DNA from: an uncultured beta proteobacterium
Lineage (GTDB): Bacteria; Pseudomonadota; Gammaproteobacteria; Burkholderiales; Burkholderiaceae
Direction: 5' to 3'
Assembly: GCA_903909925.1 (NCBI GenBank)
Contig: CAIVXR010000085.1
Coordinates: forward strand, 1 to 7,430
DNA length: 7,430 nt
A program made the position numbers and the translations under genes. The notes beneath the pieces are model-generated. The model searched no databases. It was not told the origin of the DNA and saw nothing but the letters and a program-made list of their open reading frames with translations. Below, one piece after another: positions 6,115 through 7,430 of the stretch (within the stretch, counting starts at the first letter, position 1; each line of letters starts with the position of its first letter).

Positions 6115-7131
6115 ATGAAAATCGGTCCTCACCTCCTTGCAAATAGGCTTTTTGTAGCGCCTATGGCTGGTGTTACTGACCGTCCATTTAGACAGCTTTG
6201 CAAGAAATTGGGTGCTGGTTATGCTGTCTCAGAAATGGTGGCCTCTAACGCACTGCTTTGGAAAAGTGAAAAGACGCAACGTCGCGCAAATCATGTCGGC
6301 GAATTCAAACCCATCGCCGTGCAAATTGCAGGCGCAGATCCTGCCATGATGGCTGCGGCTGCAAAAATCAACGTGGATCATGGCGCCCAAATTATTGATA
6401 TCAACATGGGTTGTCCCGCAAAAAAAGTATGTAACGTTGCTGCGGGTTCAGCCTTGCTACGTGACGAACCACTGGTACAAAGAATATTAGAAGCCGTTGT
6501 TAATGCGGTGGGCATTGGTCCTGATGCCGTTCCAGTGACATTGAAAATTCGCACGGGCTGGGATCGGGAACATAAAAATGCTATCGAGATTGCACGCCTG
6601 GCAGAAAAATCAGGCATCTCTATGCTGACCGTACATGGTCGCACCAAAGCCGATCTGTATCACGGCGAAGCTGAATACGAAACAATTACTGCTGTTAAAA
6701 ACACTGTGGGCATTCCCATTGTTGCCAATGGCGACATTACTTCTCCAGAAAAAGCAAAAACTATTCTTAAAATCACGGGTGCTGATGCCATCATGATTGG
6801 TCGTGCAGCACAGGGCCGTCCATGGATCTTTCGTGAGATTAACCACTACCTAGAGACTGGCGGTGAGTTGCCAACCCCTGAAATTAATGAGATTCAAGAC
6901 ATCATGAATACTCATTTGCTTGATCACTATGAGTTTTATGGCGAGCACATTGGCCTACGTACAGCACGCAAACATATCGGTTGGTATTGTAAGGGTTTAC
7001 GCGATTCGCATGCCTTTCGTCAGCGCATGAATACTGCTGATGATTGCAAAACTCAATTACAGATGGTCAATGATTATTTTGATGAGATGAAATCCCATTC
7101 TGATTGTTTACTTTTTTTAGAAGCGGCATAG
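6115..7131 (+). CDS. dusB: tRNA-dihydrouridine synthase B
   Basis: DusB is an FMN enzyme that reduces specific uridines in the tRNA D-loop to dihydrouridine using NADPH. From ATG 6115 the protein has 338 residues (E. coli about 321) and starts MKIGPHLLANRLFVAPMAG, aligning with the E. coli N-terminus MRIGQYQLRNRL. The upstream in-frame ATG at 6076 would add 13 residues with no family counterpart and would place the candidate promoter almost on the start codon. Visible landmarks are APMAGVTDRPFR (15-26, FMN-binding first strand), NMGCPAKKV (97-105) with catalytic C100, TLKIRTGW (142-149, K144), TVHGRT (172-177, H174), ANGDI (204-208) and IGRAAQGRPWIF (228-239, phosphate binding). The C-terminal helical tRNA-binding domain (about 255-325) includes RTARKHIGWY. 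No clear ribosome-binding site precedes the start. fis follows after 50 bases, the conserved dusB-fis arrangement, so this gene probably leads the fis transcript. Confidence 0.95.
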   Translation: MKIGPHLLANRLFVAPMAGVTDRPFRQLCKKLGAGYAVSEMVASNALLWKSEKTQRRANHVGEFKPIAVQIAGADPAMMAAAAKINVDHGAQIIDINMGCPAKKVCNVAAGSALLRDEPLVQRILEAVVNAVGIGPDAVPVTLKIRTGWDREHKNAIEIARLAEKSGISMLTVHGRTKADLYHGEAEYETITAVKNTVGIPIVANGDITSPEKAKTILKITGADAIMIGRAAQGRPWIFREINHYLETGGELPTPEINEIQDIMNTHLLDHYEFYGEHIGLRTARKHIGWYCKGLRDSHAFRQRMNTADDCKTQLQMVNDYFDEMKSHSDCLLFLEAA

Positions 7132-7181
7132 CTGTTACGAGTTGTAGCCTAGTGATTTTCGTTTTTTAGATTTGAATATTT

Positions 7182-7421
7182 ATGACCAATAAGCACCCTA
7201 TTACTGAATGCATTGAAACCCAACTGCAAGGTTACTTAAATGACCTCAAAGGCACCCCTCCGACTGATATTTACGATATGGTATTGGCCGTAGTTGAAAA
7301 ACCGATGCTGGAGCTTGTCATGCAGCATGCTAAACAAAATCAATCTTTGGCAGCGCAATACCTTGGCATTAATCGCAATACCTTGCACAAAAAACTCGTA
7401 GAACACAAATTACTTAAATAA
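7182..7421 (+). CDS. fis: Nucleoid-associated DNA-binding protein Fis (short betaproteobacterial form)
   Basis: Fis is a homodimeric DNA-bending protein that shapes the nucleoid and adjusts transcription of rRNA and many other genes with growth rate. The 79-residue protein aligns with the C-terminal part of E. coli Fis (98 residues). DMVLAVVEKPMLELVMQHA (32-50) corresponds to the dimerisation helices, and SLAAQYLGINRNTLHKKL (55-72) is the helix-turn-helix, with N66 and the KK at 70-71 in the DNA-contact region. The N-terminal segment that forms the beta-hairpin arms needed for Hin/Gin recombinase activation in enterobacteria is shortened and dissimilar, so that function is probably absent. 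The 50-base gap after dusB contains T-rich stretches but no convincing terminator or promoter, which supports co-transcription. No clear ribosome-binding site is seen (TTTGAATATTT before ATG). In many Burkholderiales purH follows fis; this window ends too soon to tell. Confidence 0.93.
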   Translation: MTNKHPITECIETQLQGYLNDLKGTPPTDIYDMVLAVVEKPMLELVMQHAKQNQSLAAQYLGINRNTLHKKLVEHKLLK

Positions 7422-7430
7422 GCACAACTA

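Noticed and set aside
6378..6846. Minus-strand open frames within dusB
   Set aside because: Antisense shadows of conserved dusB coding sequence with no recognisable protein features.
7132..7181. T-rich stretch between dusB and fis as terminator or separate fis promoter
   Set aside because: Runs of T at 7156-7159 and 7162-7167 are not preceded by a stable hairpin, and no paired -35/-10 boxes are visible.

Overview
The window reads as an ordinary core-genome segment of a betaproteobacterium of the order Burkholderiales. The moderate, slightly AT-leaning composition, the short Fis and the gene order suggest a Polynucleobacter-like Burkholderiaceae member. That placement is inference from protein style and context; no database search was done. 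Nothing in the window looks mobile, phage-derived or recently transferred, and I see no tRNA, rRNA, CRISPR array or insertion sequence.

Layout: on the minus strand, positions 1-1702 hold the first 567 codons of lptD, the outer-membrane LPS translocon. The gene runs off the left edge. Only 33 bases separate its start from the plus-strand gene amgK. From there to the right edge every gene is on the plus strand: amgK (MurNAc/GlcNAc 1-kinase), murU (MurNAc-1-P uridylyltransferase), pepP (Xaa-Pro aminopeptidase) and ubiH (FAD monooxygenase of ubiquinone synthesis). These four are packed with gaps of 13 and 9 bases and one overlap, as expected for one transcript. A 132-base region (5983-6114) follows, carrying a perfect dyad and promoter-like sequence. 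Then come dusB (tRNA dihydrouridine synthase) and fis (nucleoid protein), the widely conserved dusB-fis pair.

How the genes work together: AmgK and MurU perform consecutive steps that return recycled MurNAc to UDP-MurNAc, bypassing de novo MurA/MurB synthesis. LptD, transcribed divergently, serves the outer leaflet of the same envelope. PepP and UbiH are housekeeping functions that are also neighbours in enterobacteria. DusB and Fis form a translation/growth-rate module.

The most interesting non-coding signal is the 9-5-9 dyad at 6038-6060. Its 15-bp centre fits the Fis-binding consensus well and lies just upstream of dusB-fis, which suggests Fis autoregulation. I found no convincing previously undescribed system; the remaining findings concern start sites, motif deviations and promoter architecture.
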